DNA from: Planctomycetota bacterium
GTDB lineage: Bacteria > Planctomycetota > J058
Assembly: GCA_019636275.1 (NCBI GenBank)
Contig: JAHBXY010000062.1
Span: 1 to 48,307, forward strand
Direction: 5' to 3'
DNA: 48,307 nucleotides
Part shown: positions 17,648 to 28,200 of the stretch, piece after piece
Layout: the number at the start of each line of letters is the position of its first letter
Position numbering within the stretch: the stretch's first letter is position 1
Notes under the pieces: generated by a model
Told to the model about the DNA's origin: nothing
Seen by the model: the letters and a program-made list of their open reading frames with translations, nothing else
Database searches by the model: none
Translations under genes and position numbers: made by a program

Positions 17648-20013
17648 TGCCCACCCTCGACCGCAAGGTGCTGCGCGACGTCCGCTCGCACGGCGGGCAG
17701 GTGCTGGCGATCGCCGCCGTGATCGGCAGCGGCGTGGCCACGCTCGTCATGAGCCTGTCGACGCTCGACTCGCTCCACGCGGCGCGCGAGCGCTTCTACC
17801 AGGAGCGCCGCTTCGCCCACGCCTTCGCCGCGCTCAAGCGCGCGCCCGACGGCGTGGCCCAGCGCCTGGCCGAGGTCCCGGGCGTCCTGCGCGTCGAGAC
17901 GCGCGTGCTCGCGCCGGTGAACCTCGAGGTCCCGGGCTTCGGCGAGCCGATCACGGGGCAGATGATTTCGCTGCCGACCCAGCCGCGCGACGGCCTGAAC
18001 CTGCCGCTGGTGATCCGCGGCCGCGCGGCCGACCCGGCGCGCGACGACGAGGTCCTCCTCAGCGACGCCTTCGCCCAGGCCCACGGGCTCGCGCCCGGCG
18101 CCACGCTCCAGGCGGTGATCAGCGGGCGCCGCCAGCGCCTGCGCGTCACGGGGATCGCCGTCTCGCCCGAGCACGTCCTGCAGATGGCGCCGGCCGCCGT
18201 GTTCCCCGACTTCGAGCGCTTCGCCCTCCTGTGGATGCACCGCCGCCCGCTCGCCGCCGCCTACGACATGGAGGGCGCGTTCAACCACGCCTCGCTCCAG
18301 GTCGCGCGCGGCGCCGTGCTCGAGGACGTGCTCGCCCGCGTCGACCACCTCCTGCGCCCCTACGGCGGGATCGACGCCCACGGGCGCGAGGACCAGCCGT
18401 CGCACCGCTACCTGTCGGAGGAGTTCAAGCAGCTGCGGCAGATGGCGATCATGTTCCCGACCATCTTCCTGGCCGTCGCCGCCTTCCTGCTCAACGTCGT
18501 CGTCGGGCGGCTGATCCAGACGCAGCGCGACCAGATCGCCGCGCTCAAGGCCTTCGGCTACTCGAACCTCCAGGTCGGGCTGCACTACCTCAAGATCGTC
18601 CTCGTGATCGGCGCGCTCGGCGGCGTGATCGGCGTGGCGCTCGGCGGGTGGATGGGCAGCGGCATGTTCGACATGTACATGCAGTACTACCGCTTCCCGG
18701 ACGCCCGCTTCCAGCTCCAGCCCGCGCTGGCCCTCGCCGGCGTCCTGATCAGCTGCGGGGCCTCGGCGCTGGGGACGCTCGTCGCCGTGCGCCGCGCCGT
18801 CGTCCTGCCGCCGGCCGAGGCCATGCGCCCCGAGCCGCCGGCGCGCTTCGGCGTGTCGCTCGTCGAGCGCCTGGGCCTGGGGCGGGTCCTGTCGCCCGCG
18901 GCGCGCATGGTCGTGCGCAACCTCGCCAAGCGGCCGGCGCGCACCGGGCTCTCGGCGCTCGGGATCGCGTTCTCCTGCGCGATCCTCATGGTGAGCAGCT
19001 TCTTCTGGGACACCATGCAGCACGTCATGTTCGTGCAGTTCCGCCTGGTGCAGCGCGACGACATCACCGTCACGCTCCTCGAGCCCACGAGCTGGCGCGC
19101 CCGCCACGAGGTCGCCCGCCTCCCCGGCGTGACCCACGTCGAGGCCTTCCGCGCCGCCCCCGTGCGCCTGCGCCACGGCCACCGCACCTACCGCACGGTC
19201 GTCCTGGGCCTGGAGGAGGGCGCGGCGCTGCGGCGCCTGATCGACGGCGAGCTGCGCTCGGTCGACCTGCCGCCCGACGGCCTCGTGCTCACGGGCCACC
19301 TGGCCCGGGAGATCCTCGGCGTCGGCGTGGGCGACCTGGTCACGGTCGAGGTGCTCGAGGGCCGGCGCCAGGTCCGCCACGTGCCGGTCGTGGCCCTCGT
19401 CGAGGAGTTCATCGGCGTCTCGGGCTACATGACCTTGCCGGCGCTCAACCGACTCCTGGGCGAGGGCGACGCGCTCACGGGCCTGCACCTGACCGTGGCC
19501 CCCGGCGCCGAGGGGGCCGTGTTCCGCGCGATCGACGAGCGCCCGCGCGTGGCCGGCGCGCAGTCGCGCCACGCGGCCCTGGCCAGCTTCGAGCGGACCA
19601 TGGCCGAGCAGATGCTCACGTTCGCCTTCTTCAACACGATCCTGGCCTCGAGCATCGCGCTCGGCGTCGTCTACAACGCGGCGCGGATCGCGCTCGCCGA
19701 GCGCGGGCGCGAGCTGGCCAGCCTGCGCGTCCTCGGCCTGACGCGCGGCGAGATCTCGGCGATCCTCCTCGGCGAGCTGGCCGTCCTCACGCTGGCGGCC
19801 GTCCCGCTCGGCTGGGGCGTCGGCCTGGGGCTGTGCTGGATCCTCTCGCAGACCATGCAGATGGACCTGTTCAGGCTGCCGTTCGTCGTCGAGCCGCGCA
19901 CGTTCGCCTTCGCCAGCCTGACCGTGCTCGTCGCCGCGACCGGCTCGGGCCTGCTCGTGCGGCGCCAGCTCGACCGCCTCGACCTGGTGGCCGTCCTGAA
20001 GACGAGGGAGTGA
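17647..20013 (+). CDS. ABC transporter permease with two FtsX domains
   Basis: A 788-residue inner-membrane protein starting at GTG 17647. An N-terminal helix precedes a large periplasmic domain. The first FtsX block (MFPTIFLAVAAFLLNVVVGRL, then a KAFGYSNLQVGLHYL coupling region) has three transmembrane helices. A second half then repeats the order: an N-terminal helix at LSALGIAFSCAILMVSSFFW, a periplasmic domain, and a second FtsX block near MLTFAFFNTILASSIALGVVYN with RVLGLTRGEISAILLGEL. Two-FtsX permeases pair with LolD/MacB-type ATPases and here with a periplasmic adaptor, resembling DevBCA- or MacAB-like exporters. The cargo is unknown. Confidence 0.93.
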
Positions 20014-20019
20014 CCCGAC

Positions 20020-21212
20020 ATGCCCCGCTGGCTCCGCCGCCTGCTCCTCCTCCTCGGCGCCGCCCTCCTGGTCGCCCTCCTCGTGCAGGGCTTCCGGCCG
20101 CGGCCGCCGCTGGTCGACATGGCGGCGGTCACGCGCGGCGCGCTCCAGGTCACGATCGAGGAGGAGGGGCGCGCGCGCGTGCGCGACCGCTTCGTCGTCT
20201 CGGCGCCCGTGCCCGGCTTCCAGCACCGCGTGACGCTGCGCGTGGGCGACGCGGTCGAGGAGGGGCAGGTCGTGGCCGTGATCGAGCCCCTGCGCGCGGC
20301 CGCCCTCGACCCGCGGGCGCGCGCCGAGGCGCAGGCGCGCGTGGCCGCGGCCAGCGCGGCGCTCCAGCAGGCCGAGGCGTCGGTGCGCGCGGCCGAGGCC
20401 GACGCCCGCCTGGCCGAGGCCGAGCTGGCGCGGGTGCGCCGCCTGCACGAGCAGGGGCCACGACGCGCGCGCCTCGACGGGCCGAGGCCCGCGCCCGGGC
20501 CACGGCCGCCGCCGGGCGCTCGGCCGAGTTCGCGGTCGAGGTCGCGCGCCACCAGCTCGAGGCGGCGCGGGCCACGCTGGCCTACGCGACCGAGCCGGCC
20601 GACCAGACCGGGACCGTCGAGGTCCGCGCGCCCGTGCGCGGCCGCGTCCTGCGGGTCGCGCGCGAGAGCGAGGGCGTCGTCGGCGCCGGCGCGCCGATCC
20701 TGGAGGTCGGCGACCCGTCGGCGCTCGAGGTCGAGGTCGACGTCCTCTCGAGCGACGCCGTGCGCCTGGCCGCCGGCGGCCGCGTCGTCCTGGAGCGCTG
20801 GGGCGGGCCGCCGCTCGAGGCCCGCGTGCGCCGCGTCGAGCCGGTCGGCTTCACCAAGGTCTCGGCGCTGGGCGTCGAGGAGCAGCGCGTGCTCACGATC
20901 CTGGACATCGTCTCGCCGCCACCGGCCTGGGAGCGCCTGGGCGACGGCTACCGGGTCGAGGCCGTGTTCGTCCTGTGGGAGGCGCCCGACGTCCTGCAGG
21001 TCCCGCAGGCCGCCCTGTTCCTCGACCCGACCGGCGCCTGGCACACCTTCGCCGTCGGCCCGGACGACGTCGTCGAGCGCCGCCGGGTCGAGGTCGGCCA
21101 GCGCACCGGCCTCGAGGCGCAGGTGATCGAGGGCCTGCGCGAGGGCGAGCGCGTCGTCACGCACCCGCCCGAGCAGCTCGAGGACGGAGGGCGCGTGCGC
21201 GGGCGCGGGTGA
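20020..21212 (+). pseudogene. HlyD/RND-type periplasmic adaptor with a frameshift
   Basis: The frame starting at ATG 20020 encodes a membrane anchor (RRLLLLLGAALLVALLVQGF), a first lipoyl half and a coiled coil up to ~residue 150, then turns to nonsense. The remaining adaptor (EFAVEVARHQLEAARATLAY, then the second lipoyl half VRAPVRGRVLRVARESEGVV, beta-barrel and tail) lies in another frame and ends at TGA 21212. One missing G restores a continuous protein, most naturally in the GGG at 20479-20481 (giving ...ARLDGAEARARA...) or in the GGGG near 20455. Total length would be about 397 residues, normal for the family. Either this is a true one-base deletion that leaves the exporter without its adaptor, or it is a homopolymer sequencing or assembly error. 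All other parts look under selection. Confidence 0.82.
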
Positions 21213-21225
21213 GCGGGCGCGCTCA
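21210..21225. terminator. Short hairpin between convergent genes
   Basis: TGAGCG-ggcg-CGCTCA forms a six-base-pair stem whose outer bases are the stop codons of both convergent genes: TGA of the adaptor, and TCA (TGA on the minus strand) of the kinase. There is no T-tract, so intrinsic termination is only suggested. Confidence 0.35.
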
Positions 21226-23595
21226 GGCCGAGGCCAGGCGCGCCCCGGGCCGGAGGGCGTCGAGCGTCCGCGTCAGGGCCTCGAGCGTGATCGGCTTGAC
21301 GAGGTGCGCGGCGAAGCCGGCCGCCTCGGTGCGGGCTCTAGCCTCGGCCTGGCCGTAGCCGGTGAGCGCGACGAGCGCCGGGCCGGCGCCCCGGGCGCGG
21401 ATCAGCCGGCCGAGCTCGACACCGTCCATCACCGGCAGCCCGAGGTCGAGGACGGCCACGTCGGCGGCGAAGCCGTCGAGGACCTGCAGGGCGCGCGGGC
21501 CGTCGTGGGCGACGCGGACGTCGTGGCCGAGCGAGGCGAGCAGCTCCTGCAGTGTGGCCGCCGCGTCCGCGTTGTCGTCGACGACGAGCACCGCCAGGCG
21601 CGGGCCGTCGGGGCGCGCCGCGGCCGGCGCCGGGACCGCCGCCGGCGCGGCGCCCTCGGCCAGGGGCAGCCGGACCGTGAACGCGCTCCCGCGGCCGGGG
21701 CCGTCGCTCCGCGCCTCGACCGTCCCACCGTGCAGGGCGACGATGTTGCGCACGAGCGCCAGCCCGAGCCCAAGGCCGCCCTCGCGGCGGTCGAGCGCGC
21801 GCGGCCCCTGCACGAAGAGGTCGAAGATCCGCGGCAGGAGCTCGGGCGCGATCCCGGCCCCGTCGTCCTGCACCGTGACCACGACCTCGCCCCCGTCGCG
21901 CGCCGCGCGGACGACGACGTGGCCGCCCTCGGGCGTGTACTTGGCGGCGTTCGTGAGCAGGTTGGCGAACACCTGCGCGAGCCGGGTCTCGTCGCCCGTG
22001 ACGCGCAGCGGCGGCGCCGGGAGGTCGACCTGCACCGTGTGTCGCCGCTGCTCGAGCAGGGGCCCGGCGATCTCCAGGGCGCGCGCCAGCGCGGACAGGG
22101 CGTCGACGTCGCCGCGGCGCAGCTCGAGTTTGCCGCGCGCGACGCGCGCGACGTCGAGCAGGTCGTCGACGAGCTGCGCCAGGTGGCGGGCCTGCCGCTC
22201 GACGACCGACCACTCCTTCGACGTCGCGCCCCGGAGCTCCAGGAGGTGCAGGGCGGTCATGATCGGGGCCAGCGGGTTGCGGAGCTCGTGGCCGAGCATG
22301 GCCAGGAACTCGTCCTTGGCGCGGTTGGCCGCCTCGGCGTGGGCGCGGGCCTCCTGCTCGGCGGCATACAGGCGCGCGCGGTCGAGCGCCTGGGCGCACT
22401 GGTCGCCGAAGGTGCGCAGGAGCCGCAGGTCGTCGTCGGTGAAGGCGCGCGCCGCCGTCCACGTGAACCCGAGCGCGCCCAGCGGCCGGCCGTGGACCAC
22501 CAGCGGCAGCGAGGCCGAGGCGCCCTCGTCGAGCGCCGTCCAGGCCGCGCCGTCGGGGTAGCGCGCCGCGCGCTCCGCGGGCGAGGCGACGAGGACCGGC
22601 GCGCGCTCGCGCAGGGCGTCGGCCAGCGGCGCGCGGGCGGCGAGCGGGAGGCGCGCCTGGTCGTCGGGCAGCGACGGGTCGTCGAGCCGCTCGAGGGTCT
22701 CTGCGTCGTCGAGCAGGCGGACGACGCGGGCGCCGGCGGCCTCGAGCGCCGGGACGCCCTCGTCGACGATGACCCGGGCGACCTGCGCGTGGGTCAGGCA
22801 CTCGGACAGCGCCGTCGCGATGCGCCGCAGGCGGTCGGCGCGGTCGGCCACGCGGCGCAGGGTCGCCTCGGCCTCCTTCGTGGACGCGATGTCGTGGACG
22901 AGCACGACGAACCCGCGCACGCGGCCGTCCGGCGCGCGGTCGGGCGTGTAGGTCACGTCGACCCAGCGGGAGCCGGCGGCGTAGGGGACCTGCTGCTCGT
23001 AGCGCACCACCTCGCCGGCGAGCGCGCGCGCCATGTAAGCGCGGACGCCCGCCCAGGCCTGCTCGCCCAGGACCTCGCGCACGTGCTTGCCCCGGACGGC
23101 GGCCGGCTCGATCCCGAACCAGCGCTGGTAGGTGCGGTTGACCAGGACGTAGCGGAGCTGGTCGTCGATGTAGGAGATCAGCGCTGGCGCGGCGTCGGTG
23201 ATGACGCGGAGCTGCTCCTCGCCGGTGCGCTTGGCCTGCTCGGCGGTGTCGAGCCGGGACGCCGTCCAGTCGCGCGCGGCCGCCAGGGCGGCGATGAACG
23301 CGCCGGCGCCGAAGAAGATGGTCAGGCGCAGCGCCGCCGGGCCGCTCGAGATCTCCGGGTCGGGGACCGCGAGGGCGCCGACCGCGCAGAGCGCCATGCA
23401 GGCCACCGCCGGCCGGAACCCGAAGCGCCAGCTCACGAAGGCGACGGCCGGATAGGCCAGGAGCAGGAGCAGCTCCTCGCCGAGCGCCCGCGCCAGGGCC
23501 ACGCGCCCCGCCGTGGCGAGGGCGGCGAGCGCCGCGGCGACCAGGTACGGCAGCGCGGCGCGCAGGCGCGTGGTGGCGACGGTCAGCGGGGGCAT
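21223..23595 (-). CDS. Hybrid sensor histidine kinase with receiver domain
   Basis: A 790-residue protein. The N-terminal ~110 residues form four membrane helices resembling the KdpD/DUF4118-type sensor module (LAYPAVAFVSWRFGFRPAVA). A PAS domain (ITDAAPALISYIDDQLRYVLVNRTYQRWFG, ~130-240) and a GAF domain (~265-410) follow. The dimerisation and phosphoacceptor helix HELRNPLAP has its His near residue 434. The ATPase has N-box NLLTNAAKYT, G1 DDGAGI and G2 GGLGLGLAL. A C-terminal receiver (VVDDNADAA from ~668, phospho-Asp in VLDLGLPVMDG near 716, Lys in LVKPI) may shuttle or damp the signal. No response regulator with an output domain lies beside it, so the downstream partner is elsewhere. Confidence 0.94.
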   Translation of the reverse strand: MPPLTVATTRLRAALPYLVAAALAALATAGRVALARALGEELLLLLAYPAVAFVSWRFGFRPAVACMALCAVGALAVPDPEISSGPAALRLTIFFGAGAFIAALAAARDWTASRLDTAEQAKRTGEEQLRVITDAAPALISYIDDQLRYVLVNRTYQRWFGIEPAAVRGKHVREVLGEQAWAGVRAYMARALAGEVVRYEQQVPYAAGSRWVDVTYTPDRAPDGRVRGFVVLVHDIASTKEAEATLRRVADRADRLRRIATALSECLTHAQVARVIVDEGVPALEAAGARVVRLLDDAETLERLDDPSLPDDQARLPLAARAPLADALRERAPVLVASPAERAARYPDGAAWTALDEGASASLPLVVHGRPLGALGFTWTAARAFTDDDLRLLRTFGDQCAQALDRARLYAAEQEARAHAEAANRAKDEFLAMLGHELRNPLAPIMTALHLLELRGATSKEWSVVERQARHLAQLVDDLLDVARVARGKLELRRGDVDALSALARALEIAGPLLEQRRHTVQVDLPAPPLRVTGDETRLAQVFANLLTNAAKYTPEGGHVVVRAARDGGEVVVTVQDDGAGIAPELLPRIFDLFVQGPRALDRREGGLGLGLALVRNIVALHGGTVEARSDGPGRGSAFTVRLPLAEGAAPAAVPAPAAARPDGPRLAVLVVDDNADAAATLQELLASLGHDVRVAHDGPRALQVLDGFAADVAVLDLGLPVMDGVELGRLIRARGAGPALVALTGYGQAEARARTEAAGFAAHLVKPITLEALTRTLDALRPGARLASA

Positions 23596-23682
23596 CCGCC
23601 CGTCATTAGACCCCGCCGACCGAGGCGAGCTACCCCCCGGGCGTCGTCTCTCCTGCGCCGCGAGCGGCCCCGGGGCGCTCGT

Positions 23683-23716
23683 TAGACTGGAGTTTGGTGT
23701 GCCAGGGGGGACGTGG
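23683..23716 (+). promoter_or_regulatory. Candidate promoter/leader shared with the cNMP-binding gene
   Basis: TAGACT (23683-23688) is followed by GTGCCAGGGGGGACGTGG and an ATG. The segment before the cyclic-nucleotide-binding gene (40041-40065) reads TAGAGT ... GTGCCCGGGGGGGACATG. The shared TAGA(C/G)T box and G-rich stretch may be a common -10 element plus ribosome-binding leader for the peptide-export genes. The remaining 335-bp gap between the kinase and the MauE gene shows no other clear feature. Confidence 0.35.
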
Positions 23717-23938
23717 ATGGGGGTCGACTTCGGCGACCGTGATGAGGCAGGAGGCCGGCGCGACCCGCCTCCGGCCGCTCGGAGGCCCGGTCGTTCGGCA
23801 AGGGATCGCAGGCTCTGCCCGGAGTCGCTGATCGTCGCCTGGTGCGAGGGTCAGGGGCCCCTTCCGCGACGGCCCGGACAGGCCGTGACGGGCGCTCGCC
23901 CGGCCGCCGTGACCCACTTCGGCGTCCTCCCGTGGTGA
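23717..23938 (+). CDS. Possible small ORF upstream of the MauE-thioredoxin gene
   Basis: ATG 23717 follows a GGGGGG stretch at 6-nt spacing and opens a 73-residue frame. Its stop (TGA 23936-23938) overlaps a GTG start of the next gene by four bases, the arrangement used by coupled operon genes in this window. Against it, codon third positions are less GC-biased than in neighbours and the sequence (Arg/Pro-rich, with a single LCPESLIVAWCEG patch) resembles nothing I know. It may be only leader sequence. Confidence 0.3.
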   Translation: MGVDFGDRDEAGGRRDPPPAARRPGRSARDRRLCPESLIVAWCEGQGPLPRRPGQAVTGARPAAVTHFGVLPW

Positions 23939-24822
23939 CGACGATCGCCTGCGCGCTCATCGGTCTGTCGCTCCTCGTGGCCGGGCTGACCAAGGCGCTC
24001 GACGCGGAGCCCTTCGTCGCCCATGTCCGCTCGTACGGGCTGCTCCCCGAGCGCCTCCTGCCCGGCGCCTGCCTGGCGCTCGTCGCGCTCGAGTGGGGGC
24101 TGGGCGCGGCCTCGCTCGGCCGCGTGGCGCCCGCCTGGACCCTGAGCGGCGCCGCGCTCCTCCTGCTCGGGCTGACGGCCGTGTCCCTGTGGGCCGCGCG
24201 CGGGGGCCGCGTGCAGACGTGCGGCTGCTACGGGGACGTCGTGCGGCTCACGCCGCGGCAGAACGCGGCCCTGAACCTGCTCATGATCGGCCTCGCGGGC
24301 GCCGCGCTGGCCCTCGAGCGGCCGCGCCTGGACGCGCCCGCGCCGTGGGCCGTCGCGGCGAGCGCGGCCCTCGGCCTGATCGGCGCGGGCCTGGGCTGGA
24401 CGTCGCTCCGCCGGGGCCCTATCGTCGACTCCAGCGCCGCGCGCCCCGGGCGACGCTGGCGCGCGGAGTGGGCGGCGCTGCCCGTCGAGCCGACGCGCGG
24501 GACGTGGCTCGTGGGGTTCCTCAAGCCCGAGTGCACCATCTGCCGGGTGTGGGCCCGCTGGCTCGAGCGCGCCGCGGAGGCGGGCGGACACGACGGCGTC
24601 GCCGCGGTCGTGGCCGTGGACGACGCCGACGCGCCCTCGCCCTTCGACGTGCGCCTCCCGACGGCCGCGCTGCCCCTGGGCGAGCTGCGCCGCCTCGTGC
24701 GCAGGGCGCCGACGATCCTCGTCGTGCGTGACGGGGTCATCGCCGAGCGCTGGCGCACGATCCCGCGCGATCAGCTCGACCTCCTCAGGCGGGGGGGAGG
24801 AGCGGCCGCCTCGCCGGATTGA
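23935..24822 (+). CDS. MauE/DoxX-like membrane protein fused to a thioredoxin-like domain
   Basis: From GTG 23935 (GTG 23932 is equally possible) the protein has 295 residues. The N-terminal half is a four-helix MauE-type membrane domain: ACALIGLSLLVAGLTKALD, a loop with the diagnostic VQTCGCYGD motif, and further helices to about residue 150. The C-terminal half is a thioredoxin-like fold beginning TRGTWLVGFLKPECTICRVW, with a CxxC redox pair (CTIC) and, late, APTILVVRDG, where the cis-Pro should sit. MauE-family proteins participate in disulfide formation in the periplasm, like DsbB/VKOR. It ends 45 bp before the precursor whose core has CCNC, so oxidative maturation of that peptide is a natural hypothesis. 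Confidence 0.82.
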   Translation: MTTIACALIGLSLLVAGLTKALDAEPFVAHVRSYGLLPERLLPGACLALVALEWGLGAASLGRVAPAWTLSGAALLLLGLTAVSLWAARGGRVQTCGCYGDVVRLTPRQNAALNLLMIGLAGAALALERPRLDAPAPWAVAASAALGLIGAGLGWTSLRRGPIVDSSAARPGRRWRAEWAALPVEPTRGTWLVGFLKPECTICRVWARWLERAAEAGGHDGVAAVVAVDDADAPSPFDVRLPTAALPLGELRRLVRRAPTILVVRDGVIAERWRTIPRDQLDLLRRGGGAAASPD

Positions 24823-24867
24823 ACGGCTCGGCGGCACGTAGTAGTGTTCCCGCGGGAGACGTCCAGC

Positions 24868-25125
24868 ATGAGCCGCGAGGCTGCGATCGAGTTCCGGGCC
24901 AAGATCAACGCCAGCAAGGCGCTCCAGGCCGAGGTGGCCCGGATCTTCGACGTGAAGGACCTCGTGGCGCTCGGCGCGCGCCACGGCCTCCAGTTCACGG
25001 CCGAGGAGGCCGTGGCCCTCGGCGAGGCCGCCACCGCCGAGGGGGAGCTGTCGGACTTCGAGCTGGAGCTCGTGGCGGGCGGGACGCCGATGTGCTGCAA
25101 CTGCCACGAGGGCGGACCGTCCTGA
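24868..25125 (+). CDS. Nif11-like leader RiPP precursor P1 (core TPMCCNCHEGGPS)
   Basis: An 85-residue precursor; ATG 24868 has GGGAG about nine bases upstream. The leader (FRAKINASKALQAEVARIF, ALGARHGLQFTAEEAVAL) is a Nif11-like helical leader of the TIGR03798 type and ends ELSDFELELVAGG, a double-glycine site for a C39 peptidase. The predicted core is TPMCCNCHEGGPS: 13 residues, three Cys, no Lys or Arg. It follows the MauE-thioredoxin gene on the same strand. The acyl-ligase gene ends convergently 75 bp away. A decayed copy of this gene lies at 28860-29015. Confidence 0.9.
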   Translation: MSREAAIEFRAKINASKALQAEVARIFDVKDLVALGARHGLQFTAEEAVALGEAATAEGELSDFELELVAGGTPMCCNCHEGGPS

Positions 25126-25132
25126 GGACGGT
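25116..25132 (+). terminator. Hairpin at the end of the P1 precursor
   Basis: ACCGTCC-tga-GGACGGT is a perfect seven-base-pair stem whose three-base loop is the P1 stop codon. There is no following T-run, so it may terminate, attenuate or stabilise the short transcript. Confidence 0.45.
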
Positions 25133-25200
25133 GAGCGCCTGATCAGTCGATCGGGCGTCGAGCGCGACGACGCCGTTGGATGGCCGAGGACGGTCGCGGT

Positions 25201-28200
25201 TCAGTCGCGCAGGCGCTCGCGCGCGTCGTCGCCGGGCCGGCGCTGGACCTCGACCTCCAGCGCGCGCGCCAGCGCGGCGGGCGTCGAGGCGTGGGCCAGC
25301 AGGTCCGGCGGGAGGCGGACCTGCAGGTGGTCCTCCAGCGCGCTCAGGAGCTGCAGGGCGGCGAGTGAGTCGAGCGCCAGCCCGCGCTCGTCCAGGCGCG
25401 CCGCCAGCCAGGCCTCGAGCGCCTGCGCCCTCGGCGACGCGGGCGCCTCGGGCGTCGCCTGCACGCCGTCGGGCGCCCGCCACTCGCCGACCACCCCCGA
25501 GAGCGCGTTCTTCGCCAGGAGGTCGCGCGCCGCGCGGCGCTGCGTCTTGCCGCTCGACGTGCGCGGGAGCGCGCCGGGCAGGACGAGGACCAGGCGGCGC
25601 AGGTCGAGGCCGTGCGCGTCGGCCAGCGCGGCCCGCGCCGCCTGGGCGACCTCCGCGGCGTCGACCGAGCGGGCGGCCGCGCGCTCGACCTCGGCCACGA
25701 CGACGAGCTCCAGGTCGTCGTCCGCCCCGGCGAGCGCGACCGCGGCGGCGCCGTGCGGGCGCAGCGCCGGGTGCACGCCCTCGAGCGTGGCCTCGAGGTC
25801 CTGCGGGTGGTGGTTGCGGCCGCGGACGACCAGGACGTCGTCGCGGCGCCCGACCACGAACAGCGCGTCGCCGCGCAGGAAGCCTAGGTCCCCGGTGCGC
25901 AGGAAGATGCCGGGCGTGTCGGCCAGCCTGCCCTCGAACGCCGGGGCCTCGGCGCGGCCGAAGTAGCCCGGGCACACCCCGCCGCCGCGCACCCACACCT
26001 CCCCCACCTCGTCGGGCGCGCAGGGGCGACCGGCGTCGTCGGTGTGGTGCGTCCTCCGCAGGCGCTCGCCGTCCTCGCGGGACGCTCGGGCGCCCTCGCA
26101 GGGACCTGGCGTCTGCCCCGCGAGGCCTGCTCGCGCCTGCTCCGGCGCACCCCCGTCGGGGTCGACGATCCGCACCTCGATGTCGCCGATCGGCCGGCCC
26201 GAGGCGACGAGCTCGCGCCGGTCGCCCGGGTCCCCCGGGGCCGGCGGGCGCACGAGCCCGCGGGTCAGCGCGGCGGCGCTGACGGCCTCGCGCACGGCCG
26301 GGCGCAGCTTCGGGCTCCAGGTGACCGTCAGCGTGGCCTCCGCCAGGCCGTAGCAGGGCATGAAGGCCTCGGGGCGGAAGCCGCAGGGGCCTAAGGCCGC
26401 CGCGAAGCGCTCGAGCGTGGCCGCCCGCACGGGCTCCGAGCCGTTGACGGCGATCTCCCAGGGGCTCAGGTCGAGGCGCGCGCGCTGGGCAGGAGTGACG
26501 CGCCGGGCGCACAGGTCGTAGGCGAAGTCCGGCCCGGCGCTGAAGGTGCCGCGCGCCCGGGTCATCGCCTCGAGCCACGCCGCAGGCCGCTGCAGGAAGG
26601 CCGCCGGCGCGAGCTGCACGAGCGTCCCGTCGACGAACAGCGGCAGGAGCAGGCCGGCGACGAGCCCGAAGTCGTGGAAGTGCGGCAGCCAGCTGACGAA
26701 GCGCGTGTCGGCGGTCAGGTCGCCGGCCGCGCGGTTGTGCGCCAGGTTGTGCAGGAGCCGCCCGTGCGGCACGACGACGCCCCGCGGAGCGGTCGTCGAA
26801 CCCGACGTGTACTGCAGGAGCGCGACGTCGTCGGGCCCGCAGGCGCGCTCGCGCCAGCCGTCCTCGAGCCCGGCGGGCAGGTCGTCGGTCGCGAGCACCG
26901 GGACCGGCGCGCCGCCGTCGTCCTTCAGCCAGCCGGCGATCTCGCCCGCGAGGGCCGACGTCGTGAGCACGAGCGCCGCCCCCGAGTCGGCCAGGATCGC
27001 GCGCAGGCGCGGCACGTGGCGGCGGTTCGCCGGCGGGTAGGCCGGCACGGCCACGACGCCGGCGTGGAAGCAGCCGAACAGCGCGCCCAGGAACTCGAGC
27101 CCCGGCGGGTGCAGGAGCACGGCGCGGTCGCCCGGGCGGCAGCGCTCCTGCAGGAGGGCCGCCGTGGCCCGCGCGCGGCGGTCGAGCTCGCCCGGCGTGA
27201 GCGTCCGGCGCGGGCCGTCCCAGGTCCCGTCGACGAGGTAGGTGAACGTCTCCCGCCCCGGGCGCTCCGCGGCGCGCGCCCGCAGGAGGGCCGAGAGCGA
27301 CGCGAAGCCGGGCGCCGCCGGCGCCGGCCGCGGGAGCGCCTTGCGCCACACGTGCTGCCGTGACGGCGGCGGCACGTGGGGGGCGAGGGCGGCCGCGACG
27401 ACCGCCTGCATGGGGCCGTTCGTCTCGTCGACGGTCAGGACGTGCCGCTCGACCGACGGGTCAGCGGCGGTGTGGTGCGTCCTCCGCGAGCGCTCGCCGG
27501 CCTCGCGGGACGAACCGTCGTCCGCAGAGCCACTCTGCGTCCCGCCCGCGGGGCCCGCTCGCGCTCGCTCCGGCGCACCACCGAGGGCGCGGCGCAGCGC
27601 CTCGGCGCACAGGGCCAGCCCGACGCCGGTCCCCTGCAAGTCGCGGCGCACGAGCAGCGTGTGCCACAGGACCGCGTTCGGCTCGACCCGCGCGCACAGG
27701 ACCCAGCCCACGACGTCGCGGCCCCGCCGCAGGGCCAGGTTCAGGTAGGTCTGCTCGCGGTGGCGCTCGGCCGCCGCGAACGGGTCCCACCCGGCCCCGA
27801 ACCACGGCGCCGCGCGCAGGGCGTCGCGCTCGTCGGGGGTCACCTCGTCGAGCGGCGCGCAGGTGAAGCCCGCCGGCAGCCGGGCCGTCGCCAGCCACGG
27901 CAGGCGCGCCATGTCCTCGGCGCTGGCGCGGTAGACGGCGCTCACCGGCCCGCGGTCCTCGAACCCGCGCCGCGCGAGCAGCCGCCGCAGGGGGGGCGTC
28001 GAGGGCTTGCCCGGCGCGTAGACCAGCGTCAGCGCGCGTGCTCCGCGCGCGGCGACGAGGCGCTCGACCTCGGCCACGAGCGCCGCGCCCACCCCCTGCC
28101 CGCGGCGCGCGCGCACGACGACGAGCGAGCCCAGGTCGGCGCGGCCGCCGTCGGGCGAGAGCCTGGCCACGGCCGCGCCGGCCGGGAGGCCGTCGACGAG

